The notes beneath the pieces are model-generated. The model did not search any database. It was not told the origin of the DNA and saw only the letters and a program-made list of their open reading frames with translations. The translations under genes and the position numbers were made by a program. This document shows, one piece after another, positions 25,298-32,744 of a stretch of 64,000 nt of DNA. Position 1 is the first letter of the stretch. The number at the start of each line of letters is the position of its first letter. This stretch comes from Mesorhizobium sp. YC-39 (GTDB lineage Bacteria > Pseudomonadota > Alphaproteobacteria > Rhizobiales > Rhizobiaceae), in NCBI RefSeq assembly GCF_025753795.1, contig NZ_JAOWPS010000005.1:558001-622000 (forward strand), given 5' to 3'.

Positions 25298-25971
25298 TAG
25301 TTGGCATTCTTTGTAAGCCAAGTCTTCAGCAAAACGGCCGCTTCTGTCCGATTCCGCACCCCAAGCTCACGCAGCACCGCAGCGGCATGGATTTTGGTCG
25401 TCGCCTCGGCAATTTCCAGATCGCGCGCAATTTCCTTGTTCGAATATCCTTCCGCCATCAGCTTGAGCACTTCCTGTTGCCTCGAAGTCAACCTGCCAAG
25501 ATTGGCACTGTTGGTACGTCGGGGCTGGATTTGCTCCGGAGGCATAGGTACGTGAGTTGTTTGCCCCGCACCTGGACGCGACAGAAGTGCGGGGACGTAG
25601 ATGCGGCCCGCAAGGATTTCGTTGACGGCCAGCACGACCTCCTCGTCTCTTTGCGACTTTACGATATAACCGTGAAGCCCGATCGAAAGAGCCGTCAGTA
25701 TTTCCGCGCGTGAATCATTTCCGGAGACGATCGCAAATCGCGTATCCGGATATGCCGACAGGATGCCGCTGAGCACTTCCTGGTTGAACAATCCCGGCAT
25801 GTTCAGATCCAGAACGGCCAGATCGACGAAAGCCTGCTCGGCCAACAGGCTGAGCACGGCATCGAAACACGACGCCTCAAAAATCTCGACACCGGGAATA
25901 CCTGCGGTCAGTGCCAACCGCAGGCCACGACGATACAAGCCATGATCGTCGGCGATAACGATTCGGTACAT
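25297..25971 (-). CDS. NarL/FixJ-type response regulator
   Basis: Two-domain regulator of 224 residues. The receiver domain (about 1-120) has the acidic pair D8-D9, phosphoacceptor D55 in LAVLDLNMPG, and the Lys in YIVKSQRDE near 109. The LuxR-type output domain (about 158-222) shows LTSRQQEVLKLMAEGYSNKE and TTKIHAAAVLRELGV. It is the only nearby phosphorylation target for the HWE kinase that converges on it, so the two likely form one system even though they are on opposite strands. Targets are unknown; polysaccharide cluster II starts 522 bases upstream on the other strand. Confidence 0.9.
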   Translation of the reverse strand: MYRIVIADDHGLYRRGLRLALTAGIPGVEIFEASCFDAVLSLLAEQAFVDLAVLDLNMPGLFNQEVLSGILSAYPDTRFAIVSGNDSRAEILTALSIGLHGYIVKSQRDEEVVLAVNEILAGRIYVPALLSRPGAGQTTHVPMPPEQIQPRRTNSANLGRLTSRQQEVLKLMAEGYSNKEIARDLEIAEATTKIHAAAVLRELGVRNRTEAAVLLKTWLTKNAN

Positions 25972-26225
25972 TTTGAACTACCCCAACGCACTCTGAATGG
26001 ATTGAACGGCGATGGACTTGAAAGGGTGCCCATCCGCTCGTCGATTCATCCAGTCAACGCCAGCGGTGCCCCACACCACAGACGCCAGATTGCTAATATA
26101 ATCCTAGATAACGGAAAACGCTTCTTTTTTTTTGAACTGCCGTTAACAGGACCACCTGACCTTGTCAGACATCCGTTCTGAACCCAGTAACCCTGGCCGC
26201 AGCACCCTCCGCCTACCTTGCGACA

Positions 26226-26243
26226 GGCGCCTCGAGAGGCGCC
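26226..26243. promoter_or_regulatory. Inverted repeat GGCGCCTC-GA-GAGGCGCC
   Basis: Perfect eight-base arms with a two-base centre, 250 bases upstream of the cluster II operon. It could be a hairpin or a protein-binding site. Confidence 0.35.
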
Positions 26244-26372
26244 GATTTCGCCCGTCAGAACAGCTTCAGCCATAGAACACCAGAACGGCTGGATCGTTAC
26301 CATTCGAATGCACGACGACATCCACCCCGACCGCCACTTACCATCCAACCTATGATGCCCGGACCAAAGCGT

Positions 26373-26390
26373 CTGTGGGATTTCCCACAG
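26373..26390. promoter_or_regulatory. Inverted repeat CTGTGGGA-TT-TCCCACAG, candidate operator of cluster II
   Basis: Perfect eight-base arms around TT, 103 bases upstream of the nucleotidyltransferase start. An 18-base near-palindrome at this distance is where an operator would be expected. The adjacent response regulator or the LuxR protein are candidates to bind it. Confidence 0.45.
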
Positions 26391-26493
26391 GCCTTATCAA
26401 GGAACAAGAACGTGACTTTCCGGGTGATGAACAGGGGTAGGGTGGCCGGCTCATGACAATGGTGATCAGGCCTAACGAACACGGGAGAAGCAA

Positions 26494-27216
26494 ATGAAAG
26501 CGGTGATTCAATGTGGTGGCATGGGGACACGCCTTCGTCCCTTCACATCAGTCTTGCCGAAGCCGCTCATGCCGATCGGTGCTCGGCCGGTTCTCGAGAT
26601 GCTGCTGAAATGGCTACGACGTAACGGTATCCAGGAAGTCTACATCACCACCGGATATCTCGGGCATCTGATCCGCACGGTCTGCGGAGATGGCTCGCAG
26701 TGGAATCTGAAAATCCGATATACCCAGGAGATGGAGCCGCTCGGCACCATCGGACCGCTCTCCTTGATCAGGGATGAGTTGAACGAGCCTTTTATCGTTC
26801 TCAACGGCGATGTCCTTACCGATCTAAGCATCAGTCGCTTTGTGGCAGCCCATCGCAAGCACAACGATCCGGTGACGATCGCCACAGCTTCCCGCCTGCA
26901 CAAGATGGACTTCGGCGTCATAGACGAAGTCGACAACACCGTGCAGGTCTTCCGCGAGAAGCCGACGCTTTCGCATCTGGTCAGCATGGGGATCTACTGC
27001 ATGAACCCGGATGTTATGCAGTTCATTCCGTCCGGCATACCGTTCGGGTTCGACGACCTGATGCTGCAGATGATGCAGAACGGTACGCCAGTCCACGTGT
27101 ACAAGCACGATGGCCTCTGGCTCGATATCGGGCGCGTCGACGACTTTCAGAGTGCACAAGCCATTTCCTGGGAAGACCAGTCGGCCTCGATCGAGGTCAC
27201 TGCCACGGCTGCGTGA
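26494..27216 (+). CDS. Sugar-phosphate nucleotidyltransferase, polysaccharide cluster II
   Basis: NTP-transferase of 240 residues that activates a sugar 1-phosphate to an NDP-sugar. It carries the signature CGGMGTRLRPFTSVLPKPLM at residues 7-26 and the metal-binding FIVLNGDVLTD near 108. At 240 residues it has only the catalytic Rossmann-like domain, like RfbF/RmlA-core and the GDP-amino-sugar-forming enzymes, without a C-terminal beta-helix. GGGAGAAG precedes the ATG. It is first of six co-directional genes that include an aminotransferase, a priming transferase and a 4,6-dehydratase, so it probably makes the NDP-hexose that enters amino-sugar synthesis. Base and sugar are not decided by sequence. 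Confidence 0.88.
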   Translation: MKAVIQCGGMGTRLRPFTSVLPKPLMPIGARPVLEMLLKWLRRNGIQEVYITTGYLGHLIRTVCGDGSQWNLKIRYTQEMEPLGTIGPLSLIRDELNEPFIVLNGDVLTDLSISRFVAAHRKHNDPVTIATASRLHKMDFGVIDEVDNTVQVFREKPTLSHLVSMGIYCMNPDVMQFIPSGIPFGFDDLMLQMMQNGTPVHVYKHDGLWLDIGRVDDFQSAQAISWEDQSASIEVTATAA

Positions 27217-27263
27217 CGAAATCACCAAGCCCAGTCCCGCAGTCAACAATCTAGGAGGTCATG

Positions 27264-28400
27264 ATGCTCTTGGTCAGTGCCCCAATTTTGGGTGTGCCGG
27301 AGAAAACAGCTTTGTCCAAGGTCATCGACAGCAGTTGGCTGACGATGGGCGAGCAGGTGAAAGCCTTCGAAGAGGCTTTCGCCAAGGCGCACGACGCGCA
27401 GGATAGCGTCGCGGTCAGCTCCTGCACCGCAGCGCTCCATCTCATCCTGCACGCGCTCGGCATCGGACCAGGCGACGAGGTCTTGGTCCCGTCGATGACT
27501 TTCGTGGCGACGGCAAACGCGGTTCTTTATGTCGGCGCGACCCCGGTCTTTGTCGATATCGAGTCGGTCGACGTACCATTGATGTCGCTCGCGGAAGCTG
27601 AGGCGCGGTGCACGGAACGCACCAAGGCGGTCATTCTCGTGCATTTCGCCGGCTACCTGGCCAATCGGGAAGAATGGCAGAGGTTCGCCCGGTCCCGAGG
27701 GCTGCACATCATTGAGGATGCCGCGCACGCTCCGGGCTTGAAAGAGGTCGGAACGTACGGCACCGCAGCCGCTTTCAGCTTCTACGGCAACAAGAACATG
27801 ACCACGGCGGAAGGCGGGGCGGTGATCGCCCGGGACCCCGAGCTGCTCGAGAAAATCCGCCAGGCCCGCGGACACGGGATGACCTCAGGGACGCACCAGA
27901 GGCTGAACAGCCGTACGGCGCACTATGATGTCACCATGCTTGGCTTCAACTATCGCATGGACGAAATGCGGGCCGCAATCGGACTGGTCCAACTGCAGAA
28001 CTTGCAGGAATGGAACGAAATCAGGCGTATCCTGGTCATGCTCTATCGACGTCTCGTCGCAAAACACTGCCCGGCCGTGACGATCCCGTTCCACGAACCA
28101 CGGACATCGGCCTACCACATCATGCCTGTCCTCTTGCCACGCTACGTCAACAGGCAAGACGTTGTCGACGCATTGCGTGCGGAGGGGATACAAACCACCG
28201 TTCACTATCCGCCCGTGCACGAGATGACGCTCTATCGCGAGCTTTCCCCCGGGATCCATTTACCGCGGACCGAGGACTTTGCTCAGCGCGAGCTGACATT
28301 GCCACTGCATCCCCAGATCACTGCGCCTGTAGTCGAAGCGGTCGTGGTCGCTCTTGCCGCCGCGGTCAACGGCCGCGCCCAAGCAGGAACCGCCGCATGA
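27264..28400 (+). CDS. DegT/DnrJ/EryC1-family PLP-dependent sugar aminotransferase
   Basis: Fold-type I aminotransferase of 378 residues that transfers an amino group to a 4-keto (or 3-keto) NDP-sugar. The PLP lysine lies in FYGNKNMTTAEGGA; other family landmarks are VAVSSCTAALHL and HIIEDAAHAPG. Two ATGs occur at 27261 and 27264; AGGAGG at 27253-27258 is better spaced for 27264. It overlaps the next gene's start by four bases. Together with the SDR at 29117 it supplies the last two steps toward a 4-amino-4,6-dideoxy sugar, which the sugar transferase between them could load on the lipid carrier. Confidence 0.9.
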   Translation: MLLVSAPILGVPEKTALSKVIDSSWLTMGEQVKAFEEAFAKAHDAQDSVAVSSCTAALHLILHALGIGPGDEVLVPSMTFVATANAVLYVGATPVFVDIESVDVPLMSLAEAEARCTERTKAVILVHFAGYLANREEWQRFARSRGLHIIEDAAHAPGLKEVGTYGTAAAFSFYGNKNMTTAEGGAVIARDPELLEKIRQARGHGMTSGTHQRLNSRTAHYDVTMLGFNYRMDEMRAAIGLVQLQNLQEWNEIRRILVMLYRRLVAKHCPAVTIPFHEPRTSAYHIMPVLLPRYVNRQDVVDALRAEGIQTTVHYPPVHEMTLYRELSPGIHLPRTEDFAQRELTLPLHPQITAPVVEAVVVALAAAVNGRAQAGTAA

Positions 28401-29086
28401 ATGCCCTAGACCTCTCTCTCCACCGATCTGGCATCTCAAGGGCCAGCCATGGGCTCGCCAGGCGAGCAATCGACCTCATATTGGCTGCGGCCGCAGCCAT
28501 AATCTTTGCTCCGCTGATGCTGGTGATTGCCTTGGCGCTGTTTCTGGAAGGCGGCAGGCCTATCTTCTTTGCCCAGACCCGGGTGGGTGCGGGCGGCCGG
28601 CCCTTTCGCATGTACAAGTTCCGCAAATTCGATGTGCGGTGCGATTCCCATGGCTTCGCGCTGACCGTGGCCGGCGACAGCCGCATGACGACAATAGGGC
28701 GAATCCTCGCCGCCACCAAATTCGACGAGCTGCCACAATTGTGGAACGTCTTGAAGGGAGAGATGGCGATTATCGGACCGCGTCCCGAGAGTCTCGCCTT
28801 CGCCGATTGTTTCCGCGGCGGCTTTGAGGACATCCTGCAATACAAGCCGGGCTTGCTCGGCCCGGCCCAAGTTGTCTACCGCAACGAAGCCCATTGTTAC
28901 CCTCAGTCCGGTGATCCGCTGCTGTTCTATCGCGAGGTCCTATTTCCGGCCAAGGCCAAGCTCGACCTTTCCTATTATCCGCAGCGCACCATCATCTCAG
29001 ACATTGTCTGGATGGTGCGTGGTTTTCTCGCGGTTGTCGGTCGGGTCTGGTCGTCGCCGCAAACCAGCATCCAAGAGCAAGGTTAG
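28397..29086 (+). CDS. Priming sugar transferase (PglC/WcaJ-core type, undecaprenyl-phosphate glycosyl-1-phosphate transferase)
   Basis: Monotopic phosphoglycosyl transferase of 229 residues that moves a sugar 1-phosphate from an NDP-sugar to undecaprenyl phosphate, the first committed step of polysaccharide assembly. An N-terminal hydrophobic hairpin (about 25-50, LILAAAAAIIFAPLMLVIAL) is followed by MYKFRKFDVR and the catalytic TKFDELPQLWNVLKGEMAII, then GPRPES. The short length and lack of extra N-terminal helices resemble PglC rather than the large WbaP/WcaJ. Start ATG overlaps the aminotransferase stop (ATGA). In the KFR motif the usual KFRTM is KFRKF, a minor variation. PglC-type enzymes often accept 4-amino or diacetamido sugars, fitting the neighbours. 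Confidence 0.9.
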   Translation: MNALDLSLHRSGISRASHGLARRAIDLILAAAAAIIFAPLMLVIALALFLEGGRPIFFAQTRVGAGGRPFRMYKFRKFDVRCDSHGFALTVAGDSRMTTIGRILAATKFDELPQLWNVLKGEMAIIGPRPESLAFADCFRGGFEDILQYKPGLLGPAQVVYRNEAHCYPQSGDPLLFYREVLFPAKAKLDLSYYPQRTIISDIVWMVRGFLAVVGRVWSSPQTSIQEQG

Positions 29087-29116
29087 CGCGTCACGCTTAC
29101 AAGGGGGCACCTACTT

Positions 29117-30121
29117 ATGAACTACAAGGGCAGGAAAGTTCTGGTCACTGGCGCCGATGGGTTCATCGGCTCGCATGTCACCGAAGCGCTCGTGCGGAGC
29201 GGGGCGGATGTCACGGCGATGGCCCTCTACAATTCCTTCGACAGCCACGGCTGGTTGGATGATTTGCCGGATAACATTCGAAGCCAGCTGAACCTCATCC
29301 GCGGCGATGTTCGCGACAGTGCGTTCGTCAGCCGGGTGATGCGTGGCCAGGCGGTGGTGTTCCATCTCGCGGCACTTATCGCGATACCATACTCATATGC
29401 CGCAGCCCAATCCTATGTAGAAACCAACATCCTGGGCACGGTGAACGTCCTGGAGGCGGCCCGGCAGTGGGAGACGGAGCGTGTGGTGCAAACCTCGACC
29501 AGCGAGGTCTACGGCACGGCGCTGACCATGCCTATCAGTGAATCCCATCCGCTACAGGGCCAGTCACCCTATTCGGCGTCCAAGATCGGCTCGGACATGA
29601 TGGCCGAATCATACGCCAGGTCGTTCGATGTCCCGGTTGTCATCCTGCGGCCCTTCAACACATACGGCCCGCGCCAGAGTGAGCGGGCCATCGTGCCGAC
29701 CATCATAAGGCAGGCCCTCGATCCGAATTGTCAGGCGATCATGGTTGGAGACACAAGCCCGATCAGAGACCTTACTTTCGTGGAAGACACGGCGAGGGCA
29801 TTCCTGGCCGCGGGTTCGGCCGATCTGGAATTCGGCCATGCCTACAATGCCGGTACCCAGCGTGCCGTGACCGTCTCGGACGTATTGGACCTGGTCATCG
29901 AATTGAGCGGCACCAAAAAGCCGGTTCATCGCGATGAGCGCCGCCTGCGGCCTCAGAATTCTGAGGTCCGAGCCCTGCTGGCAGATCCTTCGCGCCTCGA
30001 AAGCAAAACCGGATGGCAAGCACAGACCAGCCTGCGCGATGGGTTGGAGCGAACCATTGGATGGTGGAAGGGGCGCCTAAGCGAAGGCCGCGTACGGCGG
30101 GAAATGGGTTACATGACATGA
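29117..30121 (+). CDS. SDR-family NDP-sugar 4,6-dehydratase-like enzyme (LegB-like)
   Basis: Extended SDR of 334 residues. It has the NAD-binding VTGADGFIGSHVTEAL, catalytic TSTSEVYGTA and SPYSASKIGSDMMAESYARS (Tyr and Lys), and RPFNTYGPRQSERAIVPTII. The TSTSEVYGTA plus SPYSASKIG combination matches the LegB-type 4,6-dehydratases that act on GDP- or UDP-N-acetylglucosamine, from memory of that family. A 4,6-dehydratase, a DegT aminotransferase and a nucleotidyltransferase in one operon fit a 4-amino-4,6-dideoxyhexose route. No acetyltransferase or LegI-like synthase is seen, so legionaminic acid itself is not supported. It ends with a four-base overlap of the next start. Confidence 0.85.
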   Translation: MNYKGRKVLVTGADGFIGSHVTEALVRSGADVTAMALYNSFDSHGWLDDLPDNIRSQLNLIRGDVRDSAFVSRVMRGQAVVFHLAALIAIPYSYAAAQSYVETNILGTVNVLEAARQWETERVVQTSTSEVYGTALTMPISESHPLQGQSPYSASKIGSDMMAESYARSFDVPVVILRPFNTYGPRQSERAIVPTIIRQALDPNCQAIMVGDTSPIRDLTFVEDTARAFLAAGSADLEFGHAYNAGTQRAVTVSDVLDLVIELSGTKKPVHRDERRLRPQNSEVRALLADPSRLESKTGWQAQTSLRDGLERTIGWWKGRLSEGRVRREMGYMT

Positions 30122-31392
30122 TCTTTCGGCAGCGTGCGTTGGCTCTGCTGTTCTTTGTGGCCGGCCTGTCCATGGATTTGCCTGCGGCCGGAAGTCGACA
30201 AAACAGCGAGCCGGCACAATTTGTCATGCCGGTGACGATGGAGCTGCCCGGCTATTTGCAGCCGGCGACGGACCCGGCGTTCGGGACAGAGTTCGTGCGC
30301 ATCACCAAACCCGGCGTCCTTGGCAACGGGCTTGCATGCGGCAACGAATACTGCACCCATCGTTATTCCAGCGCTCAAGCTTGGAATTCGGACCAGAGCC
30401 TTCTCGTCATCACCAACGGCTGCAACGGCATGTGCTTTCTGGATGGGCACACATATGCCCCGCTGTTTCGTCGCGCTCGATCAATTGAGTGCGAGTGGAA
30501 CCCGCAAAACGCGGATCTGATGATCTGTGTTGCCGGGCGGCAAGTGTCGACCTGGGCGCCACGGACCAATCACGAAGATGTCCTGTTCGTTTCGAACGAC
30601 TATCGTGACCTGCACTTCGGGCCAGGCAAGGGCAATCCAAGCCGTGACGGTAATCGCATAGCCGTGCGCGCGCTCCGTGAGAATGGCGATGCGGTGGTTT
30701 TTGCCTATGACCTCAAGGAGCGGAAGAAATTCCCGGACATCGAGCTCGGTCAGCTTGGCGGAACCAACGGTGCCTGTTCGATCTCTCCGCTCGGAACCAG
30801 CATTCTATGCCTTCAGGAGATAATAAGCGGCATCCAACAGGCCTTTATTTTCAGCGTCGATGGCACTTTGCGTCAGAAGTGGATTGAACATCACCGGCCA
30901 GGCCACGGCGACATGACGGTCGATGAAGATGGCAGCGAAGTCTACGTAGGCATCAGCAAATCTGATCCGGACAAGTATCAGGTGATCAAACGCAGACTGT
31001 CCGATGGCAAGGTCACTCGGCTTACGAAATACGGCGAAGCCATGCATGCATCCCTGCGTGCGCTGGCCAGGCCTGGCTGGGTGTTCGTGACCTTCGGCGG
31101 TAATCCGGATGAAATATCGGCTAACCCGGACTGGGCGCCATATGCACAGGAAGTGATCGCGCTACGCATCGACGGCAGCGGGGAGGTCCGACGCATTGCG
31201 CAATCGAGAAGCACTCAGCTCGACTATCGAAGCGAGACTCATGCCTCACCATCGCCTGACGGCTCACAGGTAATTTGGTCCAGCAACTGGGGCGTGCCCA
31301 AAGGACCAGTCTACGACTTCGTCACTCGCCTCGACTGGCCGGAAGAGCCGAGCTCGAACCGGAAGGAGATTGTCAGCAATGGTATTGATTAA
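30118..31392 (+). CDS. Secreted beta-propeller-like protein, unknown function, in the polysaccharide operon
   Basis: Protein of 424 residues with a Sec signal peptide (IFRQRALALLFFVAGLSMD, cleavage near residue 25). The rest shows repeated blade-like segments with SPLGTSI, DGNRIAV, DEDGSEVYVGI and SPDGSQVIWSSNWG, the TolB/PD40 pattern of a beta-propeller. Four cysteines near residues 76-120 (GLACGNEYC, NGCNGMC) could form disulfides in the periplasm. It resembles oligogalacturonate-lyase-type propellers in shape, but I see no catalytic set and do not assign an enzyme. Its start overlaps the dehydratase stop and its stop overlaps the next start, so it belongs to the same transcript and probably binds or processes the polysaccharide. 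Confidence 0.75.
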   Translation: MIFRQRALALLFFVAGLSMDLPAAGSRQNSEPAQFVMPVTMELPGYLQPATDPAFGTEFVRITKPGVLGNGLACGNEYCTHRYSSAQAWNSDQSLLVITNGCNGMCFLDGHTYAPLFRRARSIECEWNPQNADLMICVAGRQVSTWAPRTNHEDVLFVSNDYRDLHFGPGKGNPSRDGNRIAVRALRENGDAVVFAYDLKERKKFPDIELGQLGGTNGACSISPLGTSILCLQEIISGIQQAFIFSVDGTLRQKWIEHHRPGHGDMTVDEDGSEVYVGISKSDPDKYQVIKRRLSDGKVTRLTKYGEAMHASLRALARPGWVFVTFGGNPDEISANPDWAPYAQEVIALRIDGSGEVRRIAQSRSTQLDYRSETHASPSPDGSQVIWSSNWGVPKGPVYDFVTRLDWPEEPSSNRKEIVSNGID

Positions 31393-32641
31393 TCGAACGC
31401 TTCTCGCCGTGTTTGGCATGCTATTCGTGATGGATATGGCGGCCGCAGCGGACGCACAGGTCCCTTACCGAATCTCCGCCGGCGATACGGTCGAGATAGG
31501 AATAGCTTCCGCCCCGGAACGAACACAACGTGCCGTGGTGCAGATGGACGGCACGATCGCGCTTCCCGAAGTCGGGATGGTTTCGGTCGCCGGCCTGACG
31601 TCGGCCGAATTGCAGACGCGCATGGAGACGCTTCTGCCGACCAAGATATTTCATCAGCGCCTGACCGACGGCCGAGAGCAAATGATCGTCATCAAGCCAA
31701 GTGACGTGACGGCCGTGATCGCCGAATATCGGCCAATCTACGTCACCGGCGACGTGCTCACGCCCGGGCAGCAGGCCTACCGGCCGCTGATGACCGTGCG
31801 GCAGGCGATTGCCGTGTCCGGCGGTTTCAGCCTTTTGCGGTCACGAGCAAACCAGGTTGGCCCCGATCCGGTGGATCTGCGGCGCGATTATGAAGGGGCT
31901 TGGGGGGAGTACACCAGAGACTATTTTCATAGCGCTCGCCTGCGGGCAGAACTTCAGAACCAGGCGAAATTCGACATGCAGGCGCCACAAGGGTCACCCC
32001 TGTCAGCGACTTTCGTGTCGGCAATCGCCCAGGCTGAAGCAGAAGGGCTGAAGCTCTCCCTGGACAACTTCCAGCAAGAGCAAAGCTATCTCGAAAAAAG
32101 CTCCAAGGATGCCGCGGAACAGATAGAGATGCTGCTCAAGCGCTCGCAAGCCGAAGCGGACGCAGTCAAAGCCGACGAGGCCGATCTGGCGCGGATAACG
32201 AAAGTGTTTCAGGCAGGCAACCTGACCAACGACAGGCTCGCCGAAGTCCGGCGCGGCGTGCTTCTCTCTTCCAGCCGGGCACTCGAAACGTCGGTCGAGC
32301 TCATGAGAACACGACGCCAGCAGGATGATGTTACCAGACAGCTCGAGCGCAATGAGAATCTGAGAAGGATTGGTCTCCTGACCGAGTTGAAGGATACCAA
32401 CGTACGCCTTGCCGACACAACCGCAAGACTTCGCGCCGCCAGCCAGAAGTTGCAGCCGACAGGCGCGTCCGCCCAGCCGCTGCCGGTCGCCGGCGAGAGG
32501 ATCGAGGCTCAGGTCACGATCGTCCGCAAGGTCGGCGAGGAATGGCGCAAACAGCCGGCCGAAGAAGACGCCGAGGTGATGCCGGGAGATACGATCGAGG
32601 TGCAGTTCGGCGGCGCCCTCGAAACCTCCGCGATCCAATAG
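31379..32641 (+). CDS. Polysaccharide export protein (ExoF/OPX-like) with coiled-coil insert
   Basis: Periplasmic/outer-membrane export component of 420 residues. A signal peptide (about 1-22) precedes the polysaccharide-export domain YRISAGDTVEIGIASAPERT with the GDxVxI core and a SLBB-like segment (RPIYVTGDVLTPGQQAYRPL, about 120-140). Unlike Wza, it carries a long coiled coil (about 205-360), as ExoF of Sinorhizobium does, and a C-terminal GDTIEV strand. ATG 31379 is preferred over the TTG at 31370 because GGAAGGAG (31361-31368) is ten bases before it. It likely spans the periplasm and links the Wzz/BY-kinase to an exit channel. The operon ends at the strong hairpin at 32648. Confidence 0.88.
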   Translation: MVLINRTLLAVFGMLFVMDMAAAADAQVPYRISAGDTVEIGIASAPERTQRAVVQMDGTIALPEVGMVSVAGLTSAELQTRMETLLPTKIFHQRLTDGREQMIVIKPSDVTAVIAEYRPIYVTGDVLTPGQQAYRPLMTVRQAIAVSGGFSLLRSRANQVGPDPVDLRRDYEGAWGEYTRDYFHSARLRAELQNQAKFDMQAPQGSPLSATFVSAIAQAEAEGLKLSLDNFQQEQSYLEKSSKDAAEQIEMLLKRSQAEADAVKADEADLARITKVFQAGNLTNDRLAEVRRGVLLSSSRALETSVELMRTRRQQDDVTRQLERNENLRRIGLLTELKDTNVRLADTTARLRAASQKLQPTGASAQPLPVAGERIEAQVTIVRKVGEEWRKQPAEEDAEVMPGDTIEVQFGGALETSAIQ

Positions 32642-32647
32642 AGCCTG

Positions 32648-32674
32648 CTCCGTCCCGATGGAATCGGGACGGAG
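32648..32674. terminator. Strong hairpin terminator between convergent operons
   Basis: CTCCGTCCCGAT and ATCGGGACGGAG make a perfect 12-base stem with a GGA loop, extendable with GAGCC/GGCTC past a two-base bulge. It lies seven bases after the export-protein stop and 70 bases before the stop of the convergent secretion operon. No T run follows, but stem strength and location support termination of cluster II and perhaps of both operons. Confidence 0.7.
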
Positions 32675-32744
32675 GCTCCACTTGGTCTGGCTTACACACC
32701 TTGGTCGGGGAGGGCGCAACCGGTCTGCCTCGATTGGCGACGCC

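Larger units (their letters stand above)
25972..26493. other. 522-base divergent promoter region before polysaccharide cluster II
   Basis: No gene is supported here. The region must hold the promoters for the response regulator (minus) and the cluster II operon (plus). It has an AT-rich patch (ATATAATCCTAGATAACGG near 26096, and a run of nine T at about 26125) and two compact inverted repeats listed separately at 26226 and 26373. The AT-rich patch is the best candidate for a promoter. Confidence 0.6.

Noticed and set aside
26046..26348. 100-codon minus-strand frame in the promoter region of cluster II
   Set aside because: No domain or ribosome-binding site, and it crosses an inverted repeat.
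29117..30121. Full legionaminic-acid (LegBCHGI) pathway
   Set aside because: Only LegB-like and DegT-like steps are present; no synthase, epimerase or acetyltransferase gene occurs nearby.
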